Positions 7,756-18,500 of a stretch of DNA of 64,000 nucleotides are shown piece after piece. The stretch is from Spirosoma pollinicola (GTDB lineage Bacteria > Bacteroidota > Bacteroidia > Cytophagales > Spirosomataceae). Where the stretch lies: assembly GCF_002831565.1 (NCBI RefSeq), contig NZ_CP025096.1, positions 3,954,501-4,018,500 of the forward strand. The letters are read 5' to 3'. Each line of letters begins with the position of its first letter. The first letter of the stretch is position 1. The translations under genes and the position numbers were made by a program. The notes beneath the pieces are model-generated. The model worked only from the letters and a program-made list of their open reading frames with translations, searched no databases and was not told the origin of the DNA.

Positions 7756-10497
7756 ATGAAAAGTAACGTTGCGTCAATCGGCTATGGGTTGTTTACCCTG
7801 TTCGGTTTGTTTTTGTTGAGTGGATGCCACCAGTACGGCCCCATCGGTGGTAAGTCGGGCAAGATATCGTCGCACTACAGAACCGCCACCGACAACGGTC
7901 CGCTGGGTGATACGTCCCCCTTTTTGATGCCCTACAACCGGATTATTGACGGTGCAGGGCAAGCCGTTAGTTTTGGCGACGCCAGTGTTGAAAATCATAG
8001 TCTGGATGCCGTCTTGCTGCCCGACAAAAAAACGCTCGTTGTCGAAGATCGCTTTGGTATTGCTTTTTTCGACGTGAACAAACGTAAGCTCATCTCGCGA
8101 TGGGAGTATAACAAAGACGCAAAGCTGAGAGGGAGCATGAGTTCCTTCTCGGGCATAAAAGCCATCGTTCACCACGATTCGACCTATATTTTCTGGGGAG
8201 CCGGTGGAGGTCGGGAAAAACCCAACTCACGGGTAATGCAGGTTGTTTGGGACGGCACGCGCGCCCGACTCATCCGGGCTATTCCGTTCGCGGCCATTGC
8301 GCCCGCCACCATCGCCCTGCCAAATGAAGTGGTGGTGAAAGAGGAATCGGGTGAACTGATACTCTACACTGTTCTGAACGGCAATAATCAACTTGTTAAA
8401 GTGCGTGTCAGAGATCAACAAGTTATGTGGACGGTGCCTACCGGCGTAGCTCCTTTTGGCCTGACAATCCTGGGTACTAAAGCCTACGTTACCAATTGGG
8501 CCGGGCCCGTTCCCGATGCCGCCAACGGCTTCGAAACGGCGGGCATACCCTGGGGAAGCGCCTACATCGACCCAAAGACGGGCGCTATGGCGCGTGGAAC
8601 GGTATCCATTATCGACATTGCGCAAGGCAAACCAGAGCGCGAAATATCCGTTGGCCTACACCCGAACGCGATTATCAGCAGCCCCGATCAGCAGTTTTTG
8701 TACGTTGCCAATGGAAACAGCGATTATATATCTGTTATCAATGTTGGGACGCAGCAGGTCACGGATTCCATTTTTGTAGGACTTTTTAATCGCGGAAATG
8801 GCTATATCGGCAGCACACCCAATGCGCTCGCTATCAATCCGCAGGGAACGACACTTTATGTGGCCAATGGGATGGATAACGCGCTCTGCGTTGTTGAGCT
8901 AGGCGAAAAAGCATCGGCGGGCGGGAAGGGCCAGTCGAGCGTCAAAGGCTATATCCCGACTCAGGCATACCCGGCGGGGATTGTGCTGAACGGTACTGAG
9001 TTATACGTAACAAATCTGGAAGCCATTGGTGCCCGCGTTACCGAGCCGGTTGATCAGGGCGGGCAGGGGAGAAGTCTCGCGGGCGGGCTCAAGGCTTATA
9101 ATTCACACAAGCAACTGGCGTCGGTTTCGTTTATTCCGGTTCCGGATCAGCAACGGTTAGATGCCTATACCGAAAAGGTAAAAAAGCTCAGTCTTCAATT
9201 TCGACTGGCGTTGACCGAACAGGTGCCGAGGCCAGATATTACGCCGAAACCTGTACCTGAGCGCATTGGAGAGCCATCGGTGTTCAAACACGTGTTGTAC
9301 ATCATCAAGGAAAACCGTACCTACGACCAGGTGTTGGGCGATATGCCCCAGGGTGATGGCGTTCCCGAGCTTTGCATTTTTGGCGATAGCATTACGCCCA
9401 ACCAGCACCAGATTACCAAAGATTACATGCTGATGGACAACTACTATGTGTCGGGAAAATCATCGGCGGAGGGGCACCACTGGGCAAGTGCAGCCATGGT
9501 TACCGATTATACCGAACGGAGTGTACGGGCCTGGTTTCGGAGTTACCCGCACGTACTGTACGACGCTATGGTATACGATAAAAAAGGGTTGATCTGGAAT
9601 AACGCCCTCGATCACGGAAAAACAGTACGAATTTACGGAGAAGCCTGCTCCTGTACCTACAACAAAAAACAGTATAACTGGAGCAGTCTGTTTCAGCTAC
9701 GTCAGGAAAATAAACCCTTTTCGTTCACCAACGCCACCACCATTTCGCGGGTGAGGCCCATTCTGGCCATGAATTTTCCGGGCTGCGATGACGAAACCAT
9801 CAGCGACCAGATGCGCGCCGATGCCTTCATAAACGAACTGAACGAAACAGCCGCCAATCCCAGCGCCGACTTACCTAACCTGATGGTTATGTCGTTACCC
9901 AACGATCATACATCAGGCATGAGTCCGGGCTTTCCCGTTCCCCGCGCTATGGTGGCCGATAATGACCTGGCCGTAGGGCGTATTGTCGATGCGGTTACGC
10001 ATAGCCGGTTTGCGGCATCGACGGTTATTTTTATTACAGAAGATGACTCGCAGGCAGGATGGGATCATGTATCGGCTTATCGAACAACGGGTTATGTCAT
10101 TAGCCCGTACTCGCGTTTACAGAAAACCGTTCACACCAATTATAACCAGACATCGGTGGTGCGAACAATGGAACAGATTCTGGGCCTGCCGCCCATGAAC
10201 GTTATTGATGCTACGGCGCTGCCCATGTTCGACTGTTTTTCCGACAAACCGGATTTCTCGTTTGCCTACAACGCAATTCCCAACCGGGTTTCATTGACAG
10301 AAATGAATGCATCCCCAACAGGGCTGAAAGGGGCCTCACTGCGGTTTACGAACCAGTCGATACGCTACGGATTTCATCAGATTGACCGTGGGCACGACGA
10401 CCTCCTCAATCGAATTTTATGGTTTACGGCCAAAGGCAAACAGCGATATCCGGCTCACCTGGCTGGTTCTGCCGACGACGATGATGACGATGATTAG
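7756..10497 (+). CDS. Lipoprotein with YncE-like propeller and phosphoesterase domain
   Basis: About 913 residues. I start at the ATG at 7756, where a lipoprotein signal begins and reaches the lipobox LLSGC (Cys24); the ATG at 7726 would add ten polar residues ahead of it. Residues 80-470 form a seven-bladed-type propeller with YVTN/YncE-like repeats (FLYVANGNSDYISVINV, TLYVANGMDNALCVVEL). The C-terminal half is a phosphoesterase domain of the alkaline phosphatase superfamily, with ENRTYDQVLGDMPQGDG, SSAEGHHWASAA, LPNDHTSGMSPG and DDSQAGWDHV as probable metal-binding segments. It probably hydrolyses a phosphoester in the periplasm or on the cell surface; the substrate is unknown. The protein ends in seven consecutive Asp residues. 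Its stop overlaps the convergent sigma-factor stop by four bases. Confidence 0.88.
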   Translation: MKSNVASIGYGLFTLFGLFLLSGCHQYGPIGGKSGKISSHYRTATDNGPLGDTSPFLMPYNRIIDGAGQAVSFGDASVENHSLDAVLLPDKKTLVVEDRFGIAFFDVNKRKLISRWEYNKDAKLRGSMSSFSGIKAIVHHDSTYIFWGAGGGREKPNSRVMQVVWDGTRARLIRAIPFAAIAPATIALPNEVVVKEESGELILYTVLNGNNQLVKVRVRDQQVMWTVPTGVAPFGLTILGTKAYVTNWAGPVPDAANGFETAGIPWGSAYIDPKTGAMARGTVSIIDIAQGKPEREISVGLHPNAIISSPDQQFLYVANGNSDYISVINVGTQQVTDSIFVGLFNRGNGYIGSTPNALAINPQGTTLYVANGMDNALCVVELGEKASAGGKGQSSVKGYIPTQAYPAGIVLNGTELYVTNLEAIGARVTEPVDQGGQGRSLAGGLKAYNSHKQLASVSFIPVPDQQRLDAYTEKVKKLSLQFRLALTEQVPRPDITPKPVPERIGEPSVFKHVLYIIKENRTYDQVLGDMPQGDGVPELCIFGDSITPNQHQITKDYMLMDNYYVSGKSSAEGHHWASAAMVTDYTERSVRAWFRSYPHVLYDAMVYDKKGLIWNNALDHGKTVRIYGEACSCTYNKKQYNWSSLFQLRQENKPFSFTNATTISRVRPILAMNFPGCDDETISDQMRADAFINELNETAANPSADLPNLMVMSLPNDHTSGMSPGFPVPRAMVADNDLAVGRIVDAVTHSRFAASTVIFITEDDSQAGWDHVSAYRTTGYVISPYSRLQKTVHTNYNQTSVVRTMEQILGLPPMNVIDATALPMFDCFSDKPDFSFAYNAIPNRVSLTEMNASPTGLKGASLRFTNQSIRYGFHQIDRGHDDLLNRILWFTAKGKQRYPAHLAGSADDDDDDD

Positions 10498-11045
10498 TTA
10501 AACATAGAGGCACCACACAATTGGCGCACTTTATTCCGAGAGCGTTTCAGCCGCATTTTTACCGCACTCTCTTTCAGGTTTAGCTGTAGGCCAATCTGGC
10601 TCACCGGCATGTCATCCTGATACTTCATTTTTAACACCGTGGCTTCCTGCGGAGAAATTTTGTTCATAACGAGCGAAAGGCGCTGTAATTCATAGTCGAC
10701 CTTTTCATTATCATCAGCACTTGTGCTGGAGTAGTCGATATCGTCTGTTAGCTGAGTCGTTGTCAGGCGTTTCGCCCGTTTGATCTGGTCGAGGCAATAG
10801 TTGTAGGAAACGCTGTATAACCAGGTTGAAAACGTTGAACGTCCCTGAAAGCTATCTAAGCGGGCAAAGATTCTAATGAAAATATCATGTGTAAAATCCT
10901 GCGCCTGTTCTGAATCCTTAGTAATTGAAAAGCATTGTTTATAGACTTTACCCACATACCTGTTGTACAGGCTCTCGAAACAGACTGAAGAATTCGAGTT
11001 GAGGTATTGACTGATCATCTCTTCGTCACTCACTTTAAGATTCAT
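10494..11045 (-). CDS. ECF-type RNA polymerase sigma factor
   Basis: A 183-residue sigma-70 family factor of the extracytoplasmic-function group: only regions 2 and 4 are present. Region 2 shows TKDSEQAQDFTHDIFIRIF and the -10 binding helix with STFSTWLYSVSYNYCLD. Region 4 shows a helix-turn-helix, MPVSQIGLQLNLKESAVKMR. The promoters it serves cannot be told from the sequence, and no anti-sigma gene is adjacent. It is transcribed away from the H-NOX gene, with a 242-base AT-rich divergent region between them, so shared regulation is possible. The gene ends inside the last codons of the convergent phosphoesterase gene. Confidence 0.93.
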   Translation of the reverse strand: MNLKVSDEEMISQYLNSNSSVCFESLYNRYVGKVYKQCFSITKDSEQAQDFTHDIFIRIFARLDSFQGRSTFSTWLYSVSYNYCLDQIKRAKRLTTTQLTDDIDYSSTSADDNEKVDYELQRLSLVMNKISPQEATVLKMKYQDDMPVSQIGLQLNLKESAVKMRLKRSRNKVRQLCGASMFN

Positions 11046-11287
11046 TGTTAGTTGTAGTTATGGGTTTGTAAACTCTTAGTTTATGTGTTTGGCAGTACAA
11101 ACTTGGTTTTAAATGACAATTTGTATCACTAGTTTTCGATGAACTGTATGTTTTACACGTTTTTTGGTGTAAAAATATATTGTATAGCTAATTTTAGTTA
11201 AAATTTAAGATAATTTCATAAGTAATTGTTACTATATTGCGTAATAAATTAATTATCATATAAGATAAAATAGGGTTATCTATATCA

Positions 11288-11827
11288 ATGAAGGGTATCG
11301 TTTTTACTGAGTTCTTGGAAATGATCGAAGATAAATTCGGTTATGAGTTGGTAGATCAGTTACTTGAAGAGAGCGACTTGCCCTCCGGGGGGATTTATAC
11401 CGCTATTGGTACATACGACCATGCCGAAATGGTTACGCTGGTCTCTGGCCTGAGTAAACGAATGGATATACCGGTTCCTGATTTGCTTCGGTCGTATGGA
11501 CAGTATATGTTCACGTCATTTACCAGAAGTTATCGGCCCTTCGTTGAACGGGCCGATTCGGCCTTTGCCCTGCTCAGTTCTGTTCAGCACTACATTCATG
11601 TGGAGGTGCGAAAATTATATCCAGACGCAGAATTACCCCACTTTACGATCGAGCAGCCCGCAGAAAATCACCTTCGGATGCACTATATATCAGAGCGGAA
11701 ACTGGCTGATTTTGCCCATGGGCTCATTGAAGGATGTCTGGCAACATTTGGTGAAACGGCCACCATCACCAAAACAAATCTTACCGACGACGGGAGTCAG
11801 GTCTTATTTGATATACGGAAAGAATAA
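11288..11827 (+). CDS. H-NOX haem nitric oxide sensor
   Basis: A 179-residue haem-NO/oxygen-binding (HNOB) protein of typical length. It begins with the family signature MKGIVFTEFLEMIE. The proximal haem ligand is His104 in YIHVEVRKLYP, and the haem-propionate clamp YxSxR is present as Tyr133-Ser135-Arg137. In oxygen-binding H-NOX proteins a distal Tyr sits five residues after that Arg; here it is Phe142, which favours NO over oxygen by the known rule. H-NOX proteins usually control a histidine kinase or cyclase encoded beside them, and a hybrid kinase starts only three bases after the stop codon. The protein therefore most likely senses NO and switches that kinase. Confidence 0.95.
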   Translation: MKGIVFTEFLEMIEDKFGYELVDQLLEESDLPSGGIYTAIGTYDHAEMVTLVSGLSKRMDIPVPDLLRSYGQYMFTSFTRSYRPFVERADSAFALLSSVQHYIHVEVRKLYPDAELPHFTIEQPAENHLRMHYISERKLADFAHGLIEGCLATFGETATITKTNLTDDGSQVLFDIRKE

Positions 11828-11830
11828 GAC

Positions 11831-14689
11831 ATGGAGGAGGATATAGATTTGCTGAAAAGGAGGCTCGTTCGTGAAAAGACAGCTCGGTTGCAGGCCGAAG
11901 CTATTCTCGAAAAGAAAGCGTTGGCGCTGTACAACGCGAACGAACAACTCCTGCACTTGAATGAAAATCTTGAACAGCAGATTCGCGATAAACTCGCCGA
12001 ACTTCAGGAAAGTGAACAACGCTATCGACAACTTATCGAGTCCGTTCAGGATATTATCTACAAGATTTCTCCCAATGGATTTTTTACGTTTGTCAGCCCC
12101 GTTGTCGAAAAAATATTAGGGTACACACAATCCGAATTTCTGGGTAAACACTTCACCGAATTCATTCAGGCTGGTTACCGCATCTCGCTTATTGACTTCT
12201 ATCAGTCTATGATGAAGCAGCGGCAGGATAGTACCTACAATGAGTTTCCGGTGGTTGCCAAGGATGGTAGTATCGTCTGGATCGGGCAAACCGTTAGGCT
12301 GATTGTGGTTGATGGGCATATTGAGGAACTGGTGGCGGTAGCGCGGGATGTGTCAGATCGGAAATTGGCCGAAACAGAGCTGGAAACAACCCAAACCCGG
12401 CTCGCAACGCTTATCACCAACTTACAATCGGGGGTGATGGTCGAAGACGAAAACGGACGGGTCATTTTAGCGAACCAGCTTTTCTGCGATATTTTTCAGA
12501 TTCCCCTCACCGCCGATGAACTGATAGGCTACAATTGTTACGAAGCACGGCAGCAGGTAAAATCCCTGTTTGTACAGCCCGAAGCCTTTGTGGATCGGAT
12601 GAATGAGCTGCTGGCCAATCGCAAGGCCTGTGTTGGCGAGGAAATCACTATGGTGAACGGTCGCACGATGGAGCTTGATTATATCCCTATTTTTCTGGAC
12701 GATCATCAATACATGGGCCATTTGTGGAAATACACAGATGTGACCGAAAAGTACCTGGCACGCGAGCTTATCCGCCGAAGTGAAGAAAAGTACCGGGGCA
12801 TCATGAATAACATGGAACTGGGGCTCTTTGAAGTTGACAATAACCAGATCATTGTTCGATCCTACGAGCGCTGCTGTAAAATGCTGGGCTACGCAGAGGA
12901 GGAGATGGTGGGTAAAAACGCATCCGAACTGTTGGTACCCGCCGAATTTCGGAATGTGGTAGAGCGGCAGCAAACAGAACGTCAAAAGGGCCTGGCTGGC
13001 TCCTATGAGCTGCAGTTGATCAAGAAAGATGGTAGCCGTATCTGGGTACTGGTTAGTGGTGTACCCATTCTCGATGAAAATGGCGTGATCGTTGGCTCTA
13101 TGGGCATTCATTATGATATGAACGAGCGCAAACAGCTTGAGCAGGAACTGGCCAAGGCCAAACACTTTGCCGAAGAAGCGCAAGAGGCCGAAAAACAGTT
13201 TTTTGCGAATATGAGTCACGAAATCAGAACGCCACTCAATGCCATTATTGGTATGTCGCATCTGCTTTTCGACACGCAGCCATCCACGCAGCAACGCGAA
13301 TACATTGATATCCTGAAAACATCGGCCGACTTCCTGCATAGCCTTATTTCCGATTTGCTGGACATGACAAAAATTGAAGCCGGACGCATTGAAGTTCACG
13401 CCCGGCCATTCGATCTGGCCGGATTGCTTCGCAGTACGCAGAAAGTATTTGAAATGAAACTTCATGATCGCCCAATATCAGTCAATGTGATGCTGGATTC
13501 CCGGATCAACGACGACTTTATCGGTGACGATGTCATGCTGAACCAAATTCTCATGAATCTGGTCGGGAATGCCGAAAAGTTTACCGAAGAAGGCCAGATT
13601 CAAATTATAGCCAAAGTCAAAAAAGAAGAAGCAGGTCGGCATTGGATCGAATTCACTGTTTCGGATACGGGTGTTGGTATACCCGATGAAAAACTGGACA
13701 TGGTATTCCAGAAGTTTAAGCAGGTAAACCCCCAGGGATTCAAGCACAAAGGCACAGGCCTTGGCCTTGCTATTACAAAAGAACTGGTTGAGATTCAGGG
13801 CGGGACTATTTCTGTGTGGAGTCAGATCGGCTACGGCAGCACCTTCACCTTTGTTCTGCCTTATGGTAAGGCGTTGCCATCTGCCGAACCGAGTAAAACA
13901 ACCGACAAACAGTTGCGCATTGTAGATGAACTAAAGACGTGCAACGTATTAATCGTTGAAGACAACCTTATGAATCAGACGTATATCGGAAGTTTGCTCA
14001 ACAAATGGAATGTTCCCTATACCATGGCGTCGGATGGGAAGCAGGCGGTTGAGAAAGCGAAAAACAAGCAATTCGACATCATTCTGATGGACATCCAGAT
14101 GCCCATCATGAATGGGTATGAGGCCACTGTGGCTATAAGGAGCACGCATAACCCCAATCAGAATACCCCCATTATCGCCCTTACGGCCTCGGCCATGCTC
14201 GATAACAAGAGCGTAGCGATGGAGGCAGGGATGAACGATTTTCTGACCAAGCCATTTGAGCCAGCCCAACTTTTAACGTTGCTACAGCAGTTTGCGCCTA
14301 CCACGCAAATAGAAAGCGAGGGTTGTATTTTATTCGACAAGGCATTGGATCGACAGCGTTTATCGGAATTGTATGGAACCGATACGGGCTATGCCGCCGA
14401 AATGTTCGCTATGTTTCTGGTCGATATTGTTCCTGATATTCGTACCCTGCCAGACTTATGTCAGGAACAGAAATGGCCGGAACTGGCTAGTGCTGCCCAC
14501 AGACTTAAGCCGACATTAGGGATGGTAGGGTTGTCGTTGCTGGAAGAAAAGATGAGACAATTAGAATACCATTCCCGTCAGGACATTAATCAGCAATGGC
14601 TTGAGGGGCATTGCCATGATCTTATGGAGGAGATTGATAAAGTACTACCCATTTTGGAAACAGAGCTGCAAAAGCTTTCTCTCGTATGA
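11831..14689 (+). CDS. H-NOX-associated hybrid histidine kinase (PAS, HisKA, receiver, HPt)
   Basis: A 952-residue cytoplasmic hybrid kinase without membrane segments. An N-terminal coiled coil (1-65) precedes three PAS domains (about 66-185, 190-310, 320-440). The HisKA H-box FFANMSHEIRTPL carries the phospho-accepting His463. The HATPase has NQILMNLVGNAEKF, DTGVGIPDEKL and GTGLGLAITKEL. A receiver domain follows with Asp754 in ILMDIQMP, then a C-terminal HPt domain with His890 in AAHRLKPTLG. Three bases separate it from the H-NOX gene and four overlapping bases (ATGA) join it to the LytTR regulator gene, so the three are one operon. The layout suggests a phosphorelay His463-Asp754-His890-Asp55 of the regulator. 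A soluble kinase next to H-NOX fits the known control of kinases by NO-bound H-NOX. Confidence 0.95.
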   Translation: MEEDIDLLKRRLVREKTARLQAEAILEKKALALYNANEQLLHLNENLEQQIRDKLAELQESEQRYRQLIESVQDIIYKISPNGFFTFVSPVVEKILGYTQSEFLGKHFTEFIQAGYRISLIDFYQSMMKQRQDSTYNEFPVVAKDGSIVWIGQTVRLIVVDGHIEELVAVARDVSDRKLAETELETTQTRLATLITNLQSGVMVEDENGRVILANQLFCDIFQIPLTADELIGYNCYEARQQVKSLFVQPEAFVDRMNELLANRKACVGEEITMVNGRTMELDYIPIFLDDHQYMGHLWKYTDVTEKYLARELIRRSEEKYRGIMNNMELGLFEVDNNQIIVRSYERCCKMLGYAEEEMVGKNASELLVPAEFRNVVERQQTERQKGLAGSYELQLIKKDGSRIWVLVSGVPILDENGVIVGSMGIHYDMNERKQLEQELAKAKHFAEEAQEAEKQFFANMSHEIRTPLNAIIGMSHLLFDTQPSTQQREYIDILKTSADFLHSLISDLLDMTKIEAGRIEVHARPFDLAGLLRSTQKVFEMKLHDRPISVNVMLDSRINDDFIGDDVMLNQILMNLVGNAEKFTEEGQIQIIAKVKKEEAGRHWIEFTVSDTGVGIPDEKLDMVFQKFKQVNPQGFKHKGTGLGLAITKELVEIQGGTISVWSQIGYGSTFTFVLPYGKALPSAEPSKTTDKQLRIVDELKTCNVLIVEDNLMNQTYIGSLLNKWNVPYTMASDGKQAVEKAKNKQFDIILMDIQMPIMNGYEATVAIRSTHNPNQNTPIIALTASAMLDNKSVAMEAGMNDFLTKPFEPAQLLTLLQQFAPTTQIESEGCILFDKALDRQRLSELYGTDTGYAAEMFAMFLVDIVPDIRTLPDLCQEQKWPELASAAHRLKPTLGMVGLSLLEEKMRQLEYHSRQDINQQWLEGHCHDLMEEIDKVLPILETELQKLSLV

Positions 14690-15378
14690 ATCTGACTTGT
14701 ATTATCGTTGAAGATGAACCTATGTCCCGCAGATCGCTGCAACGGCTTTGCGAGCAACATAGCTCATTAGAGGTACTGGGCGTATTTGATAATGCGATCC
14801 CGGCACTTGATTACCTGGCTGAGCATGAAGTAGATTTGATATGGCTCGATGTCGAAATGCCTGGGTTGTCGGGATTTGATTTGCTGGAGCAACTGCCCGC
14901 TATTCCGTATGTTATCTTAACCACCAGTAAGATAGAATATGCGTTTGAGGCCTTTCAGTACAACGTGACTGATTACCTCAAGAAGCCAATAACCCTGCCC
15001 CGATTCAACATAGCTGTCGAAAAGGTACTTGAGTTACACGCACGTCCCAAATCAACCTCGTCTGACGAGCGAAAGGAAATATACATTAAAACAGATGGTC
15101 GCTATATTCGACTGCCTTTTGACAGTATTTCCTACGTTGAAAACACCGGCGATTACGTCAAGATCTTTACCAACAGCCAAACGCATGTGGTGTATACAAC
15201 CATGAAGTACCTCGAAGAAAAATTAGGGCTTCAGTTTCTGCGGGTGCACCGTTCTTATATCGTACACCTCGATAAGATTATTGATATAGAAGATAATACG
15301 TTGGTTATTAATAATAAAGTAATTCCTATCAGTCGGGCTAATAAGCCGGAGTTAATGAATCGACTTAATTTATTATAA
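14686..15378 (+). CDS. LytTR-family response regulator
   Basis: A 230-residue regulator. The N-terminal receiver has the acidic pocket VEDEP and the phospho-accepting Asp55 in LIWLDVEMPG. The C-terminal half is a LytTR DNA-binding domain (about 128-228) with IYIKTDGRYIRLPFDSISYV and FLRVHRSYIVHLDKI. Its start codon overlaps the stop of the hybrid kinase, so it is the expected output of the H-NOX pathway. The nitric oxide synthase gene begins 192 bases downstream on the same strand and is an obvious candidate target; that is inference. Confidence 0.95.
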   Translation: MNLTCIIVEDEPMSRRSLQRLCEQHSSLEVLGVFDNAIPALDYLAEHEVDLIWLDVEMPGLSGFDLLEQLPAIPYVILTTSKIEYAFEAFQYNVTDYLKKPITLPRFNIAVEKVLELHARPKSTSSDERKEIYIKTDGRYIRLPFDSISYVENTGDYVKIFTNSQTHVVYTTMKYLEEKLGLQFLRVHRSYIVHLDKIIDIEDNTLVINNKVIPISRANKPELMNRLNLL

Positions 15379-15570
15379 GCTAATTCGTTTATTTAAAAGT
15401 TTATTATTGAATCTATTGGATTATTTGTCATAGTCAAAAAAATATATTGGTAATATTATAGTTTACGAACGTACTAATTATTAAAGTAGTTAATATAGGG
15501 GAAAATTTGTGCCGACTATCCCGCGCCCTTACCTCTTTTCCTATTGTCTACTTAACCTCACAACCTTGCT

Positions 15571-18500
15571 GTGTCGCTCTCAACGAATGTTTCTGATAAA
15601 GCTCTCCAGGCAGATCTGTTACGTACAATTCGTATCACGGAGGTAATAGTCCTTGACTATCCCACGAATGGGTACGAATTTCGTGGTCTGATTCGGGCGC
15701 ACGATGATGCGGGCGTTATTGTACGGGAGCAACTTCTTCAGGCAAGACGCAAACCGGAGTGGCTGGTGAATGGGCGGTATCAGGGGCCGGGAGAGCTGTA
15801 TATTATCGTGCAGTTTCGACCTGAGGGTAGCGAGCGATGGCACGGGATCGACCAGTTAACGGTACCACTCCGGAACCTGACCGATGGGCAGAGCAGTACA
15901 GATATTTTTTTACCATTACGGGGTTGGGATGAGGCTCCTCATATGCAGATTCGTATTCGGATCACCAACGAGCAGCATGAACACCGCATCGAGACGCCGT
16001 TAATACAATCACTCAACGACATCGCAGACTTAACTATAACAGGCTGTCCCTTTTTTGCGCCTAAAACTGCACCCGAACCATCGGTCAGAAAAACGCCTGT
16101 ACCCGATATTCCGGATACCGTAATTGACCTGCCGCACTTAACAGCTCCTGAGCAGGTATTGGTTAAAGATGGCTGGAACAAGTTTCTGGCCTATCAGGAT
16201 ATGCTTATCGAGTTGTTTTTTGAGCGATTGCTCCATGAAGAACCCGAGTTGATTGACCTGTTCGGCGATGCTATTGATCTGGTGCCAGGTTACTTTTCCG
16301 CTCTTTTTGATGTAAGCGTTCGGCGACTGATGCCGCATAGCGAACGAATACTGCGCGAAAGCTACCGGGGCATCTACCCTGAACCAGCCGAAGGATTTAA
16401 AACAGTCAATGACTATGTTGGGCTACTAGCCGATCTGGGTATGCAGCCCACGCATTGGCTGAAGGCTCGCCAAGCCTGGGTCTGGGTGTTACAGCAGATT
16501 CCACACCTCGAAGAATATGATCGGGAAAACCTTGCCAAAGGTGAAGGCTCAGCCCTGTACCGGTTTTTTACGATAGCCATTCTGGGGCCGGCGCTGGAAG
16601 CATCCCGGCATTACGCCGAGGCTCTAACGCCCGAGATGATTCGCCTGATGCGACAGGCCGGCGACCGGCTGGCGGCCGATGCCCGCGTTATTGGTACAGA
16701 TTTTTACCAAATCCTGTTCCAGACGCACCCCGACATTATACCCTATTTTAGTCGTACGGATATTGACGGCCTGACCGAACATTTGATGCAGGCTGTTGCG
16801 TTTCTGGTTCGGTCGCTGGACAACGGCATCAACATCGTTCAGGAACTGCGCGACCTGAGCCAGATACACACTAACTTTTCGGTGCCGCCGGAGGCCTACC
16901 CGAAACTGGTTGGGCCAATGATGAGCGTACTGAAAAAGTACATTCCTGAGTTTACTGTCGAACAGGAACATGCCTGGGAAATTCTGCTGACTCGCGTAAC
17001 CAACGTACTGCGCCAGCCCATGATCAACCAGCAGCGTATACTGGCGCAGGCGAAAGACTATATCGATCAAATTAGCCAGGAACTAGCCTGGGATGCCGCT
17101 GATTGCGACCGTCGCTGGAGTGAAATCAAGCTCGAGATTCAGGCCACCGGCAGCTATACCCATACCTACGAAGAACTGGCCTATGGTGCCCAGTTAGCCT
17201 GGCGTAACTCGTCAAAGTGTATCGGGCGGATTTCCTGGCGTAATATGATCGTCAGGGATTTGCGCCACGTTACAGACCCCGATGAGATGTTTCGCGAATG
17301 CGCCGAACACCTGCGTATGGCCACCAACGGGGGGAATGTGCAGATTGTCATGAACGTGTTTCGTCCCAAAAAGCCGCTGGAACGGTGGGGACCGCGTATC
17401 TGGAACGCGCAGTATATTCGTTTTGCGGCCTATGAGCGGGAAGATGGTTCGGTGCTGGGCGACAGGGCCAATCTGGCACTAACGAAAACCCTCATCCGAC
17501 AGGGATGGACACCCCCAACGCAAAAAACGGCTTATGATACGCTGCCTCTCGTGATCGACGTGCCCGGTCAGGCACCAAAGATGTACCAGTTCGGCGACGA
17601 CGATGTGCTGAAGGTGCCCATCGAGCATCCGGCTTATCCGGCTGTTGCTGCCCTTGACATGAAGTGGTGTGCGGTACCGGCTATTTCTAATTTCAAGATG
17701 GAAATAGGGGGAATCCAGTATGGCTGTATCCCATTCAATGGCTGGTTCATGGAAACCGAAATTGCCCGGAATCTTTGGGAAGATGGCCGTTACGAGAAAG
17801 CCAGTGACATTGCCAGGGCCATTGGCCTGGATACGTCAAGCGAACAAACGCTCTGGCGCGACCGTGCGTTTCTGGAGTTGAACGCGGCTGTGCTGCACTC
17901 GTTTTCCAAAGCGAGGGTAACACTGGTCGATCACCAGACGGCGGCCCGCCAGTTTTTGACGCATGACCTGCGCGAAAAGCGGGCCGGTCGCGAGTGCCCG
18001 GCCCAATGGTCGTGGGTGGTGCCTTCGGCGGGGGGGAGTGTAACGCCCGTCTGGCACCACGAAATGCGCGATTTCTTCCTCAGTCCCAGTTACCATTATG
18101 CCGCCGACAGATGGGTGGTGATTTACGATGAATTGATGGCCAGCGATGACGTGGCTGGCAGCGATCTGGCAGGTACCCAAGTGCATGTTCAGGCTCACCG
18201 TCCCGATCGTACGACTGCCCCGGAGCATCGTCCCCGGCGCGTGCTCATTCTCTATGGTTCAGAAACAGGCACCGCCGAAAGCTACGCCCGAAAAACAGCG
18301 CGACGGCTAAGCCGGTATCAGCCCCGTGTGATGGCCCTCGACGAATATGATGTATCCTGTCTGGGTCAGGAAGATTTGCTGCTTGTGGTTACGTCGACAT
18401 TCCGGGATGGCGATTTGCCGGGTAATGCCCAGAAATTTCAGGCCCGGATTCTGGCACAGCCGCCGGGAAAATTCCGGGAATTGAATTTTTCGGTGATGGC

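Noticed and set aside
12467-13465. 332-codon open frame on the minus strand
   Set aside because: It is antisense to the hybrid histidine kinase, whose frame has all expected catalytic motifs.
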